DNA of 64,000 nucleotides, taken from the NCBI GenBank assembly GCA_016934035.1, contig JAFGTP010000058.1, forward strand, positions 1 to 64,000, given 5' to 3'. This document shows, piece by piece, positions 1 through 8,007 of the stretch; within the stretch, counting starts at the first letter, position 1, and each line of letters begins with the position of its first letter. The notes under the pieces are model-generated. The model did not search any database. It saw nothing but the letters and a program-made list of their open reading frames with translations, and had not been told where the DNA came from. The translations under genes and the position numbers were made by a program. The DNA comes from Fidelibacterota bacterium. Lineage in GTDB: Bacteria > Fidelibacterota > UBA2242 > JAFGTP01.

Positions 1-65
1 AGGTGTTCGAGCAAGCCAGGGGGTTTTCACCGACATTTTATATATGGAATTTGCTTTTTTGAGGT

Positions 66-88
66 TTTGCCTGAAAAGGCAAATTTTT
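66..88 (+). terminator. Intrinsic terminator of an upstream gene
   Basis: A perfect 7-bp stem (TTTGCCT / AGGCAAA) closes a GAAA tetraloop and is followed by a short T run. It probably ends a plus-strand gene that lies to the left of the window. Confidence 0.6.
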
Positions 89-638
89 ACTGATTTTGAG
101 AAGGATTCCGCAGGTTTTTTCTAAGATTTTTATCGATTGTCAATCCTTTCATTCATTGGAATATATTTTTTTCAATTTTTTACAACCTTTCAGACAGAAT
201 CATCCTGCATCAAATCCTTTCGGGTATTGTGGATTGACGGATTACTCCCGCGATGTGAGTGATCTCGGGCAGCAAATCCGTTAGTGGCGGTGCTCATTTC
301 CGCTGAGTTGTTTCCATAAGGAGCATTTCCCTGCCCCATTGCGGGTATAGAAATATCCCATCAAAATTCACAGGCTGAAGCGGTTTACAGAATAGGCCGT
401 CTGGGCGGTCTCACCGGTTTCAGTAGGCAGAAAATCAATTTTAGTGGCATATAACCGAAACCACCTTAAAAAAAGGCCCTCTGTGCGATCCGGATTTTAA
501 AAACTGATTGTTTTTAAAAAAAATATTAATTAAAATTCTCAACACTGATGTTTCATGAAAATCGGGTAAACGACCAAAAGGGATGAAGCACCATAAAAAT
601 TTTCAAAAGGCAAAAGGTGAAATAGAAGGGAAATTCAA
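89..638. other. Intergenic stretch, no gene seen
   Basis: About 550 bases with only short open frames that resemble no family and lack a ribosome binding site. One minus-strand frame of about 45 codons (roughly 375-507) has no start and no recognisable motif. The last 100 bases, AT-rich, should hold the promoter of the FISUMP gene at 639, but I see no convincing promoter hexamers. Confidence 0.5.
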
Positions 639-1322
639 ATGTCAAAAAGAAAAATCGCTGTCCGGACATTGATGGTTATGGTTCTTTTACAACTGTTGTT
701 TGCACAAGAGAGAGTGATGATTTTACACGACAATGATGGCTCGGTTATGAGAAAACCGGTAACAGAAATCGATTCGGTCACCTTCCAGGAAACCGGCACA
801 TTGACATATAATGGATATACCTATAAAACTGTCAAAATCGGTAGCCAGTGGTGGTTGGCAGAAAATCTGCGGACTGCAACTTACAGAGATGGCATAACCA
901 TTCCGGCTAATGCAGTCTGGCCTCCCAATGGTGATGAAGGCAACGTTGCGACTTACGGACTGCTCTATTCTTGGTATGCGTTAAGCAGCAGTAATGGTAT
1001 CGCTCCGATCGGGTGGCATGTGCCGAGTGCTGGGGAATGGCAGCAATTGGCCGATTATCTGGGAGGTAATTCTGTTGCGGGAGGAAAATTGCTGGCAAAC
1101 GGCACTGACAACTATGGTTTCAGGGCCCTGACGGCGGGTTTCAGACAAAGTACCGGGTTTCTTTCCTTTAATCTGGTGGCTAAATTCTGGACCGGAACGG
1201 AAGCATCTGCCAGTTACGCCTACGGCTGTACTATGATGGATGGTTCTAACCAATTTGATGGGCTAGGAAATTCCTTCAAAAACCAGGGTTGTTCCGTTCG
1301 TCTTGTGAAAGATTCCGATTAA
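639..1322 (+). CDS. Secreted FISUMP-domain protein
   Basis: The 227-residue product starts with a signal peptide (charged MSKRK, hydrophobic VMVLLQLLF, cleavage near AQE). Residues 25-52 form a short region ending in IDSVTF that is also present in the second FISUMP protein at 34994 (IDSINF). From about residue 57 to the end it is a FISUMP domain (Fibrobacter succinogenes major paralogous domain): the series YKTVKIG-QWWLAENLR, YGLLYSWYA, APIGWHVPS-EW, GFRALTAGFR and the final SVRLVKD are the family signatures. FISUMP proteins are secreted or surface proteins of FCB bacteria with no settled biochemical role. A purine-rich stretch (AGAAGGG) lies 9 bases before the ATG. The gene stands alone and ends at a terminator shared with the minus-strand symporter gene. 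Confidence 0.85.
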   Translation: MSKRKIAVRTLMVMVLLQLLFAQERVMILHDNDGSVMRKPVTEIDSVTFQETGTLTYNGYTYKTVKIGSQWWLAENLRTATYRDGITIPANAVWPPNGDEGNVATYGLLYSWYALSSSNGIAPIGWHVPSAGEWQQLADYLGGNSVAGGKLLANGTDNYGFRALTAGFRQSTGFLSFNLVAKFWTGTEASASYAYGCTMMDGSNQFDGLGNSFKNQGCSVRLVKDSD

Positions 1323-1371
1323 AAATTAATCCTCCGGCCCGGTGGGTGCCGGATAGTTTTTCAATATTTAT

Positions 1372-1409
1372 AAAACCTCCGCGGTTTTGGAAACCCCAGA
1401 GGTTTTTTT
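1372..1409. terminator. Bidirectional terminator between convergent genes
   Basis: Arms AAAACCTC (1372-1379) and GAGGTTTT (1399-1406), extended by T residues on the plus strand and by A residues on the left, so it can serve both the FISUMP gene and the symporter gene that reads towards it. Confidence 0.7.
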
Positions 1410-1443
1410 ACGGAATAAAAATCATTAATCAGTGGCTATAGTT

Positions 1444-2850
1444 TTATTTTTTCTTCAACTGACTCACCATGACGATCGCCAGAAATGCCAGTGCAAAACT
1501 GACGAACCGCTCGGCAATGATTGCCTGCAGGAAGTCGATATTTTTCCAGACAATCGTTGTCACAGCCCCGGTCAGCATGCCGGCAATGGCGCCTTCGCGG
1601 GTGATCTTTTTCCAGTAAATCATACAGATCAGCACGGGACCGAAACTGGCCCCCAATCCGGACCAGGCATAGGATACGAGTTTAAAAATAAGATCCGTGG
1701 AAAACCATGCCATGATAAAAGCCAGAATTCCTACTGCCAGCGTGATCAATCGACTGGTCGTGAGCATTTTCTCAGGAGAGAGTTTTTTATTAGCTACATT
1801 ATGGATAATATCTTCTGAAATGGCGGAAGCGGTGACCAGAAGTTGCGAATCGGCCGTTGACATCATGGCTGCCATGGCGCCGGATATCAGGATACCTGCA
1901 AACCATGCCGGCAGTAACGCTTTGGCCATGTAGGGCATGATCTGTTCCGGGTCACTGACAATGCCCTGGCCGTAAAGTTTGTAGGCCATTAATCCCATAA
2001 AAAAAGCACCGATAAAGGCCGGTATGGCCCAACAGTATGCAATGATGCGGCTTTTTTGAATTTCAACGGAATCCCTGATGGCCATGTAACGAATAATGAG
2101 ATGGGGCTGGCCCATATAGCCGAAGGCCCAGCTGAGTCCACTGACTATCGCCAATAGACCTGCAATTCCAGTGTGAGCACCAACGGGAGAGAGCATTTCT
2201 TTTGAATACTGATACAACAAGGCCGGATCGGTATTCATGACCTCTATCAAACCGATTACAGGCAATAACACCAGCACCAGGATCATGATCAGGGCCTGTA
2301 TCACGTCTGTCCAGACAACGGCATTAAAACCACCGAGAATGGTATAGAGCAAAATCACACCGGCCCCGATGAACATCCCGGTTTCATGTGGCATGCCAAA
2401 AGTGATGCTCAGTACTTTGCCGGCTCCGCTGAACTGGGCCGCAACATAGAAGGTAAAGAAAAACGTAATTATCAGGGAAGCAATTAATCTGAGGGTCTTT
2501 GCATCTTCAAAATAACTGGCGATCAGATCGGGCACTGTGAGCGCATCATACCGACCTGCCAGATCACGAAGGGGTTTGGCCAGGTACATCCAGGAAATGA
2601 TAATACCGGCGAGGCAGCCAATTACCACCCAAAGTTCCGCCATTCCGGTCATCAGGGCAGCTCCGGGCAGGCCCAGCAGCAACCAGGCCGATTCACCACT
2701 AGCCCGTTCTGAAAGGGATATGGCCCATGACCCCAGTTGCCTGTCTGCCAGTAAATAATCGGCATGGGTTTTATTTTTTCGAATTGACTTGATGCCGATG
2801 AGCAGCAGAATGGCCAGGTAGAGAAAAATTCCAATGAAAATAGGGTCCAT
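1444..2850 (-). CDS. putP: Sodium:solute symporter, PutP (proline) type
   Basis: The 468-residue inner-membrane protein has about 12-13 hydrophobic segments and belongs to the sodium:solute symporter family (SSS). The N-terminal block DYLLADRQLGSWAISLSE followed by SAWLLLGLPGA matches the sodium/proline branch, where SGWLLLGLPGA is the signature, and FNAVVWTDVIQ and SYAWSGLGASFGPV are further family motifs. The likely role is Na+-coupled uptake of proline or a related solute; the substrate cannot be fixed from sequence. An AGGAG sequence sits 6 bases before the ATG. The length matches the family (about 480-500). It is transcribed alone, convergent to the FISUMP gene. The symbol is by family resemblance. 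Confidence 0.85.
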   Translation of the reverse strand: MDPIFIGIFLYLAILLLIGIKSIRKNKTHADYLLADRQLGSWAISLSERASGESAWLLLGLPGAALMTGMAELWVVIGCLAGIIISWMYLAKPLRDLAGRYDALTVPDLIASYFEDAKTLRLIASLIITFFFTFYVAAQFSGAGKVLSITFGMPHETGMFIGAGVILLYTILGGFNAVVWTDVIQALIMILVLVLLPVIGLIEVMNTDPALLYQYSKEMLSPVGAHTGIAGLLAIVSGLSWAFGYMGQPHLIIRYMAIRDSVEIQKSRIIAYCWAIPAFIGAFFMGLMAYKLYGQGIVSDPEQIMPYMAKALLPAWFAGILISGAMAAMMSTADSQLLVTASAISEDIIHNVANKKLSPEKMLTTSRLITLAVGILAFIMAWFSTDLIFKLVSYAWSGLGASFGPVLICMIYWKKITREGAIAGMLTGAVTTIVWKNIDFLQAIIAERFVSFALAFLAIVMVSQLKKK

Positions 2851-3461
2851 GATTACTCCTCTTTTTGATTCTTTTTTTTCAGCCTCTTAATATCATTTCA
2901 GTGAATTGTTGGCTGGTTGTCGCAGATTATCTTTTATAATTTAACGTAAGTTCGATGTTAGAAAATTGCATATTGATTTCTGGTTTTCAAATTTCTATTT
3001 TGTAACCTTTTAAAGCATTTATCATAAAAAAATATCTCGCAGGTGACAATTCCTGTTGTCCTTCTTCCGGGTCCTCAGAAATAATGGAAATTATCGCCTC
3101 CAGTTGGAAACTGTGAAATCGACCCAAAAGGCTTTGGTCAAAGTGATGTTATTTACAGCTTTTTTCATTGACAATTTATGATGGCAATTTATCGCTTTTG
3201 AACCATGACCCGGGATGATCAATATCAGGCCCATATAAACAATTGCTAAAATTTCAGAATAGCAAAACCAATTGTAAAAATATAGAGCCCATAGACCAGT
3301 GAAGCAAGAAGTTTCAGGTGCTTTTTGAAAACTAAAAATTAAGCAAAAAGAAGAGTCAGTCAGATTCAAAAGATGGAATATCGATTTTGAAAACCGGTGA
3401 AAAAATTTTAAAAATAATGGGTCATGATGCCCAAGGGCCATTATCGATTAGTAATAATGGC
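2851..3461. other. Intergenic stretch, no convincing gene
   Basis: About 610 bases between two minus-strand genes. A minus-strand frame of 116 codons (3091-3441) has no recognisable domain, no good ribosome binding site and a composition rich in F, H, N and K such as chance frames have in AT-rich DNA. The right part should contain the 3' end of the methyltransferase transcript, and the part next to 2850 the promoter of the symporter gene. Confidence 0.45.
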
Positions 3462-3962
3462 TCAGGCTTTGATTTTCTGCCCAAATAATTTCTGATAGGT
3501 GTAGGCAAGGGGCAATTTTATATGGGGTGGTAATTGATGGTGTTGTTTTTTAAGGGTTAGAAAAATCCAGCGATGCTCGAAAATATTCAGTGCAGCTGTC
3601 ACGTCCCAAAGAGGTGGAACCAGGTAGGTGACCCGTCTGCCAATGCGGGAGAGTTCCTCATGAAATTTTTGCGGATTTTCAATATGTTCGATGGTATGGG
3701 AACAGAGAATTTCATCGAATTGGTTGTTCCTGAAGGGGAGTTGATAAATATTGCTGATTTGTACGAAATTTTTTACATCGCTATGCTTGACAATGTCGGC
3801 ATTGACTTTTCCAACGTCAGTTTTGCCGCAACAGATATTGAGATCCCAGTTTCCCCGGGCGATAATCCTGTTTTTCATGAAATTGTAACTCAGGTCATTG
3901 AGCAGAATGAGAACAGAAACAAAGATGGCTGTGATTGAAATGATTAGAATAAAATTAAACAT
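3462..3962 (-). CDS. Membrane-anchored class I SAM methyltransferase-like protein
   Basis: The 166-residue product begins with one hydrophobic segment (residues 2-21), then a short class I methyltransferase core. The glycine motif is degenerate (LNICCGKTDVG), the middle acidic motif is ADI, and the stretch QLPFRNNQFDEILCSHTIEHIENP is the methyltransferase type 11 pattern, in which the region after F-D-x-I-x-x-x-x-x-x-E-H-I carries the SAM-adjacent helix. The protein is shorter than typical type 11 enzymes (about 200-250), so it may be a minimal or partly degraded member. The substrate is unknown. A terminator at 4039-4080 separates it from the TonB receptor gene, so it is a separate transcription unit. 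I read the N-terminal segment as a membrane anchor rather than a cleaved signal. Confidence 0.65.
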   Translation of the reverse strand: MFNFILIISITAIFVSVLILLNDLSYNFMKNRIIARGNWDLNICCGKTDVGKVNADIVKHSDVKNFVQISNIYQLPFRNNQFDEILCSHTIEHIENPQKFHEELSRIGRRVTYLVPPLWDVTAALNIFEHRWIFLTLKKQHHQLPPHIKLPLAYTYQKLFGQKIKA

Positions 3963-4038
3963 AGGTCCCCAAAATTTTTATTCTTCGATAATAGTCATTG
4001 CATTTGAACTTGATGTAAACGCTCTGTATGGTAATTGT

Positions 4039-4080
4039 AAAAAAACAACCTGACAGTGAGGAATGGCAGGTTGTTTTTTT
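4039..4080. terminator. Strong bidirectional terminator
   Basis: Perfect 14-bp arms AAAAAAACAACCTG (4039-4052) and CAGGTTGTTTTTTT (4067-4080). On the minus strand it lies 14 bases after the stop of the TonB receptor gene and ends in a T run. Confidence 0.85.
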
Positions 4081-4093
4081 TGATTTGGAATTG

Positions 4094-6397
4094 TTAAAAA
4101 TTGACTTCCAGGCCGAAATTAATGATCCTTGGGTTGGCTGGGCCATAGACGAAGGCCGGGTCTCTTTCAGGGCCTTTATCCAAATTCTCCTGATAGGCAT
4201 TAAAAATATTTTTGACACCGAGAGAAAATTTGCTGTTAATATCTTTTAAAAAGGCCAGGTTGCAGGTGAGAATGATATCGGATTGGAAAAAATTCTGGCT
4301 TTCTTCCAGTAGGAGCAGGGGCTCGTCCTGTCCTTCTACCAGAATTTCATGGGGAACGTCTGCTCGGCCCATGTATTTACTCTGAAGAAAGATCCCTAAA
4401 TTGTTAAATATTTTGGCATTGACTCCCAGTGTGCCGGAGATTTTTGGGGTCCTCAGAAAGTTTTTTGTGCCCCAGTCGGCCAGTTCTTCTTCATACTTTC
4501 CGTCGGCATAGGTAAATCCGCCGAGGAGTTGAATACTCGATTTTGGCTGGATTCCCAGTTCCAATTCGATACCTTTGACATTGGCGCTGCTGCCATTGAC
4601 TCTTTCCCACACGTCGATTTGATTTTCGGACCTTCGGAACTCCTCTTGGAAAACCCCATCAACAGTGGTGTAATAGGCAGTCACACCAGCCAGAACACCG
4701 ATTCTCCCAATGTATCCATTATAGTCGAGTCCGGCAGTGTAGGAATAGCTTTTTTCCTCTTCCAGGTCGCTGCTGTTGCGAATGACTTTCTGATCTCCTT
4801 CGAGGCCGCAGATATGCAGGTCCTCATCATAAGTTTGGGGGGCTTTGAAACCTGTGGAGAGACCGGCCCGAAAGGTATGTACCTGGTTGATATCATATTT
4901 CAGATTTAGTCTGGGAGAGATGATCACTTTTTCCAGTTCTGAATGATGGTCAATCCGGGTGCCCACAACCAGTTCCATCTTTTCTTTTTCTCCGAAATGC
5001 ATGTTGTCCTGCAGGAAGTACCCGATATTGGTATAGGTTTCATCGATATAATAAACCGCATTGGATGTGGATTTGTCATTGACTTTATCGATGGAGTACT
5101 GCAGTCCGGTGGTGATCAAATGACAACCTACTTTGTAGTTGGCGGTCATACCTGCGATTTGCAGCGGGTTTTCAGTGGTTCCGTAGGCTTTCAGGGCGGC
5201 CAGGCTGTCAGCCCGTGAGGTTCCGCCTCCCAGTCCTCCATAGTAGGATTTGCGGTCGGTTGTCGCAAAAGAATAGAAGGTATTGTAATCCAAAAGAGCA
5301 TTGACCTGGTGTTTCCATTTGACAGTACCGCCCCATTTCCAGTGTTCCAGGGCTTCTGCGATGTCCGCTTCATGATAGGGCCGGTTAAATTTATTTCCGC
5401 CACGGCGGGATTCGTGGATTCGGTGAAAATGAGTTGATATTTCTCCCTCGCGAATCGGACTGTAGTACCAGTTAAAACCCATGGATTCGTTTTTGAGTAG
5501 TCCCAATTCGCTGTAGGAGTCTCCGTTTCTGTCATACTTGTCCCGGTTGCGAAGGGAAGCAAAAATATATGCGCCGGTTTTTCCTGAATTTCCGACGATT
5601 TCAGATGAAGCACCAATATGGACATCACTGTTATTTTTTTCTGTTACACCGTAATTGTATTTGATACGGGCCTGCTCCACCACGGGCCTGCGAGTGACCA
5701 TGTTGATGACACCGGCGACAGCGCCGCCGCCATAGAGTGAGGAACCACCGCCTTTGATCACCTCTATTCGGTCCAGCATTTCGGCCGGAAAATGTTCCAG
5801 GCCATAGACACCGGCAAGGCTGGAAATGACCGGGTCACCATCGATCAGCACCTGGGAGTACTTGCCATCCATTCCCAAAATTCTGACCTGGGAAAAATTA
5901 CAGTTCTGACAGTCGTTTTCCACATTGATGCCCGGTTGAAAGTCCAGGGCCTCGGCTGCATTGGCAGCTTTTCTTTGTTCAATATTCAAACGGGAAATGA
6001 GTCGGGTTTTAACCGGAGCGTCTTCAATCAAATGGGGCGTCCCGGTTCCGGTGATTACTACAGAGCCCATTTCCAACAGGGTTTTCGTCAGCAAAATATC
6101 AACGGTGTTTTTGTGGTGTGGCCTGGCCCGCAGATCGATTTTTTCTGTGCGGTATCCCATCATGGATATGGATAGTGAAATGGGCCCTGCCGGCACTTTG
6201 GGTAGAATAAATTCGCCCTGTAAATTTGTTGCAGTACCGATTGTAGTGTTGGTGACCATAACATTGACGCCGACCAGCGGAGCGTTGGATTCGGAATCCT
6301 TGACGGTGCCCATAAGCAGCGCTTTTTCAAAAGGCGGTTCTGCTTTAAGGAACATAAAAGTTGCAAGAATAATAATCATTAAGCTATATTTTTTCAT
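4094..6397 (-). CDS. TonB-dependent receptor, probably metal or metal-chelate uptake
   Basis: The 767-residue outer-membrane receptor has a signal peptide (MKKYSLMIIILATFMFLKA), a carboxypeptidase-regulatory-like domain (about residues 28-108: GTVKDSESNAPLVGVNV ... GYRTEKIDL), a plug domain (about 115-240) and a 22-strand-type barrel ending in aromatic FGLEVNF, the usual C-terminal signal for outer-membrane insertion. The plug carries a CxxC pair (ENDCQNCNFSQVRI) just before VLIDGDPV, a feature of a branch of FCB receptors, then IEVIKGGGSSLYGGGAVAGVINM, the plug's conserved end. It follows the DtxR-type regulator and the His-rich protein in the same direction, with an 89-base gap holding a perfect palindrome. 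That context makes metal or metal-chelate import likely; the exact ligand is not determined. Confidence 0.88.
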   Translation of the reverse strand: MKKYSLMIIILATFMFLKAEPPFEKALLMGTVKDSESNAPLVGVNVMVTNTTIGTATNLQGEFILPKVPAGPISLSISMMGYRTEKIDLRARPHHKNTVDILLTKTLLEMGSVVITGTGTPHLIEDAPVKTRLISRLNIEQRKAANAAEALDFQPGINVENDCQNCNFSQVRILGMDGKYSQVLIDGDPVISSLAGVYGLEHFPAEMLDRIEVIKGGGSSLYGGGAVAGVINMVTRRPVVEQARIKYNYGVTEKNNSDVHIGASSEIVGNSGKTGAYIFASLRNRDKYDRNGDSYSELGLLKNESMGFNWYYSPIREGEISTHFHRIHESRRGGNKFNRPYHEADIAEALEHWKWGGTVKWKHQVNALLDYNTFYSFATTDRKSYYGGLGGGTSRADSLAALKAYGTTENPLQIAGMTANYKVGCHLITTGLQYSIDKVNDKSTSNAVYYIDETYTNIGYFLQDNMHFGEKEKMELVVGTRIDHHSELEKVIISPRLNLKYDINQVHTFRAGLSTGFKAPQTYDEDLHICGLEGDQKVIRNSSDLEEEKSYSYTAGLDYNGYIGRIGVLAGVTAYYTTVDGVFQEEFRRSENQIDVWERVNGSSANVKGIELELGIQPKSSIQLLGGFTYADGKYEEELADWGTKNFLRTPKISGTLGVNAKIFNNLGIFLQSKYMGRADVPHEILVEGQDEPLLLLEESQNFFQSDIILTCNLAFLKDINSKFSLGVKNIFNAYQENLDKGPERDPAFVYGPANPRIINFGLEVNF

Positions 6398-6439
6398 TGT
6401 GAATGTATCCTTTATCCAAAAATTTTAATAAATAAGGTC

Positions 6440-6458
6440 AATAATCCATTGGATTATT
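6440..6458. promoter_or_regulatory. Palindromic operator candidate before the TonB receptor gene
   Basis: AATAATCCATTGGATTATT is a perfect palindrome with 9-bp arms around a central T, located 42 bases before the receptor ATG on the minus strand and downstream of the His-rich gene. There is no T run, which argues against a terminator. Its position fits an operator for the DtxR/MntR-type repressor encoded two genes upstream, though it does not match a classic DtxR or MntR box. Confidence 0.55.
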
Positions 6459-6486
6459 AATCAAAAAATGTCGGTCTTTTAGATTT

Positions 6487-6864
6487 TCAGATAAAGGGTG
6501 GCGGGGACCGTAGTGTATAGATTAATTTTCCGGCATCTTCAGGAATCGGCGATATTGTCCTGTAGAGTTGGGTCCGAATGGATGTTACCTGGTTTAATTT
6601 TATGATATAATAGACAAAGAATCCGATTATGCCCAGAATAAACAATTGTAAATATTCAATTTTTGTGTGGGTATGGGCCCTTGTTTCAGGATTGCCGGCA
6701 TTGTCTGCATGGGCATGGGCATGAACGACTATCTGGCCGCTACTGGTTTTGTGGATGTGCAACTGGCAGGAATGAATATACAAAAAAAGCACAAATACAA
6801 CAGCGGAAAGCAGGGCTGTCAGAGAATAGAGGGCTTGATATTTTGACCGCAGCTTTTGAATCAT
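6487..6864 (-). CDS. Small His-rich two-segment membrane protein
   Basis: The 125-residue protein has two hydrophobic segments (about residues 15-33 and 70-88). The loop between them is rich in histidine (QLHIH, VHAHAHAD, AHTHT; eight histidines in about 40 residues) and also has one cysteine, which suggests a periplasmic metal-binding loop. I recognise no named family. Its ATG overlaps the stop codon of the DtxR-type regulator (ATGA), so the two are translationally coupled, and a TonB receptor follows. A role in metal sensing, buffering or passing metal from the receptor is inferred from this arrangement only. Confidence 0.7.
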   Translation of the reverse strand: MIQKLRSKYQALYSLTALLSAVVFVLFLYIHSCQLHIHKTSSGQIVVHAHAHADNAGNPETRAHTHTKIEYLQLFILGIIGFFVYYIIKLNQVTSIRTQLYRTISPIPEDAGKLIYTLRSPPPFI

Positions 6865-7316
6865 TTGTCCAATTCGATTTTTAGACGCTGAATTAATTCG
6901 CTGGTGGCAATCTTTTGCGAGAAAAAATTTGAAAAATTGGTCAATCGTGCTACAACATCATCGCTCATGACATGCTCTAATTTACAGGCGCATTCGTCGG
7001 CCTGGGTGGCTTCCATTTGCAGACATTGTATAAAAAATTTTTTGACCGCTTTTCTTTTTTCCAAAACATCCTGTACAACAGCAAGGCCCTTCTCGGTCAA
7101 TTTGATGTGTTTGTTGTTGTCAAAAACAACATAGTCGTTTTCATTGAGTTTGTTCAGAGTAATGGAGACGCTTCCCCTGGTGATGTTGAGAACGTTCGAG
7201 ATGTCGGTGGTCCGTGCATATCCCAGGGTATCGCAAAGTTGACTGATGGCCATCAGGTGATGGACGCTGCTGTGTTTTAAATTGCCATCCTCAATGTTTT
7301 GCCAGTTTGTTTCCAT
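6861..7316 (-). CDS. DtxR/MntR-family metal-dependent transcriptional regulator
   Basis: The 151-residue protein has an N-terminal winged helix (about residues 15-75; ARTTDISNVLNITRGSVSITLNKL is the recognition-helix region and HIKLTEKG the wing) followed by the dimerisation/metal domain. The motif DECACKLEHVMSDDV matches the DtxR signature in which the Cys (or Glu), Glu and His of C-x-x-E-H bind the metal. The family represses uptake genes when Fe(II) or Mn(II) is bound. It has no C-terminal SH3-like domain, so it resembles MntR more than DtxR in length. It is the first gene of a minus-strand operon with a His-rich membrane protein and a TonB receptor. A GTTAAA ... TTTAAC inverted repeat (7338-7343 / 7363-7368) lies just upstream. 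Confidence 0.88.
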   Translation of the reverse strand: METNWQNIEDGNLKHSSVHHLMAISQLCDTLGYARTTDISNVLNITRGSVSITLNKLNENDYVVFDNNKHIKLTEKGLAVVQDVLEKRKAVKKFFIQCLQMEATQADECACKLEHVMSDDVVARLTNFSNFFSQKIATSELIQRLKIELDK

Positions 7317-7475
7317 AGCATCTCTTTTGTTTTACAGGTTAAACATTTGTTGTTGTGAAAAATTTAACAAAAAGCTGATCGGAAAGTCAATGAAAATTTT
7401 TCTCAGATTTGACCGGATTTTTTTTAAATTATAACTGAAATTTTTCTCTCATTCAATTGGATCAAATGGAGCAAT

Positions 7476-8003
7476 ATGAATTGGTATCTGAATTCTGTAG
7501 TAAATTACCCGTTGCTGACGGCAGTTGTCCAGTTTGCTATTCTGGGTACGCTGGGAGAATTTATCTCCTTCTGGATTGTCAGAAAGAAATTTTATAATCC
7601 CTTTTCCTGGCCTGAAATATTTTGGAAAATGACAGAGTGGGGCTTTTTAGCCGTATTGATCAAGTATGCATTCATCGGATATCAGGGTTTTATAGACAGC
7701 CTGGTGGCGCACCATTTTTTGCCGGAAATGTCAGTTTTTTTTCGCAGCCTGGCTTTGTCTGTGGCCATGAATCTGCAGTTTGGAATGTTGCTGGTGATAT
7801 TTCATCGTATTCTTGATAATGTATTTAAAAGAGATAAGAATTGGCAGAATATTGATAAAGGACTGTATTCCCTGATTTGGTTCTGGGTGCCGGCCCATAC
7901 CATTACCTTTATTCTGCCCAAAGATTTCCAGATCGGGCTGGCAGCTCTCTGGTCTGTGGCTTTGGGAGCAATTCTGGGATACTTTAACCGAAAAAGGAGT
8001 TAA
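7476..8003 (+). CDS. Integral membrane protein with faint Mpv17/PMP22-like pattern
   Basis: The 175-residue protein has four hydrophobic segments (about residues 12-32, 48-66, 85-106 and 131-167). I do not recognise a bacterial family. The C-terminal part has the order W-x-x-P-x-H-T-x-T-F-x-x-P followed by LAALWS-x-x-LG, reminiscent of the eukaryotic Mpv17/PMP22 signature (WPxxQxxNFxxVPxxxR ... W...LS), and the four-helix size also fits, but the resemblance is weak and may be chance. An AATGGAG sequence precedes the ATG. Four bases separate its stop from the next gene, so the two form an operon. Confidence 0.7.
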   Translation: MNWYLNSVVNYPLLTAVVQFAILGTLGEFISFWIVRKKFYNPFSWPEIFWKMTEWGFLAVLIKYAFIGYQGFIDSLVAHHFLPEMSVFFRSLALSVAMNLQFGMLLVIFHRILDNVFKRDKNWQNIDKGLYSLIWFWVPAHTITFILPKDFQIGLAALWSVALGAILGYFNRKRS

Positions 8004-8007
8004 TCAA

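Noticed and set aside
96-284. Open frame of 62 codons on the plus strand
   Set aside because: No ribosome binding site, no motif, low-complexity AT-rich composition; lies in a non-coding stretch.
375-507. Minus-strand frame of about 45 codons without start
   Set aside because: Looks slightly protein-like (YATKIDFLPTETGE) but has no start, no family resemblance and no neighbouring fragments; chance is as likely.
3091-3441. Minus-strand frame of 116 codons after the methyltransferase gene
   Set aside because: No recognisable domain, no ribosome binding site, residue composition of random AT-rich DNA.
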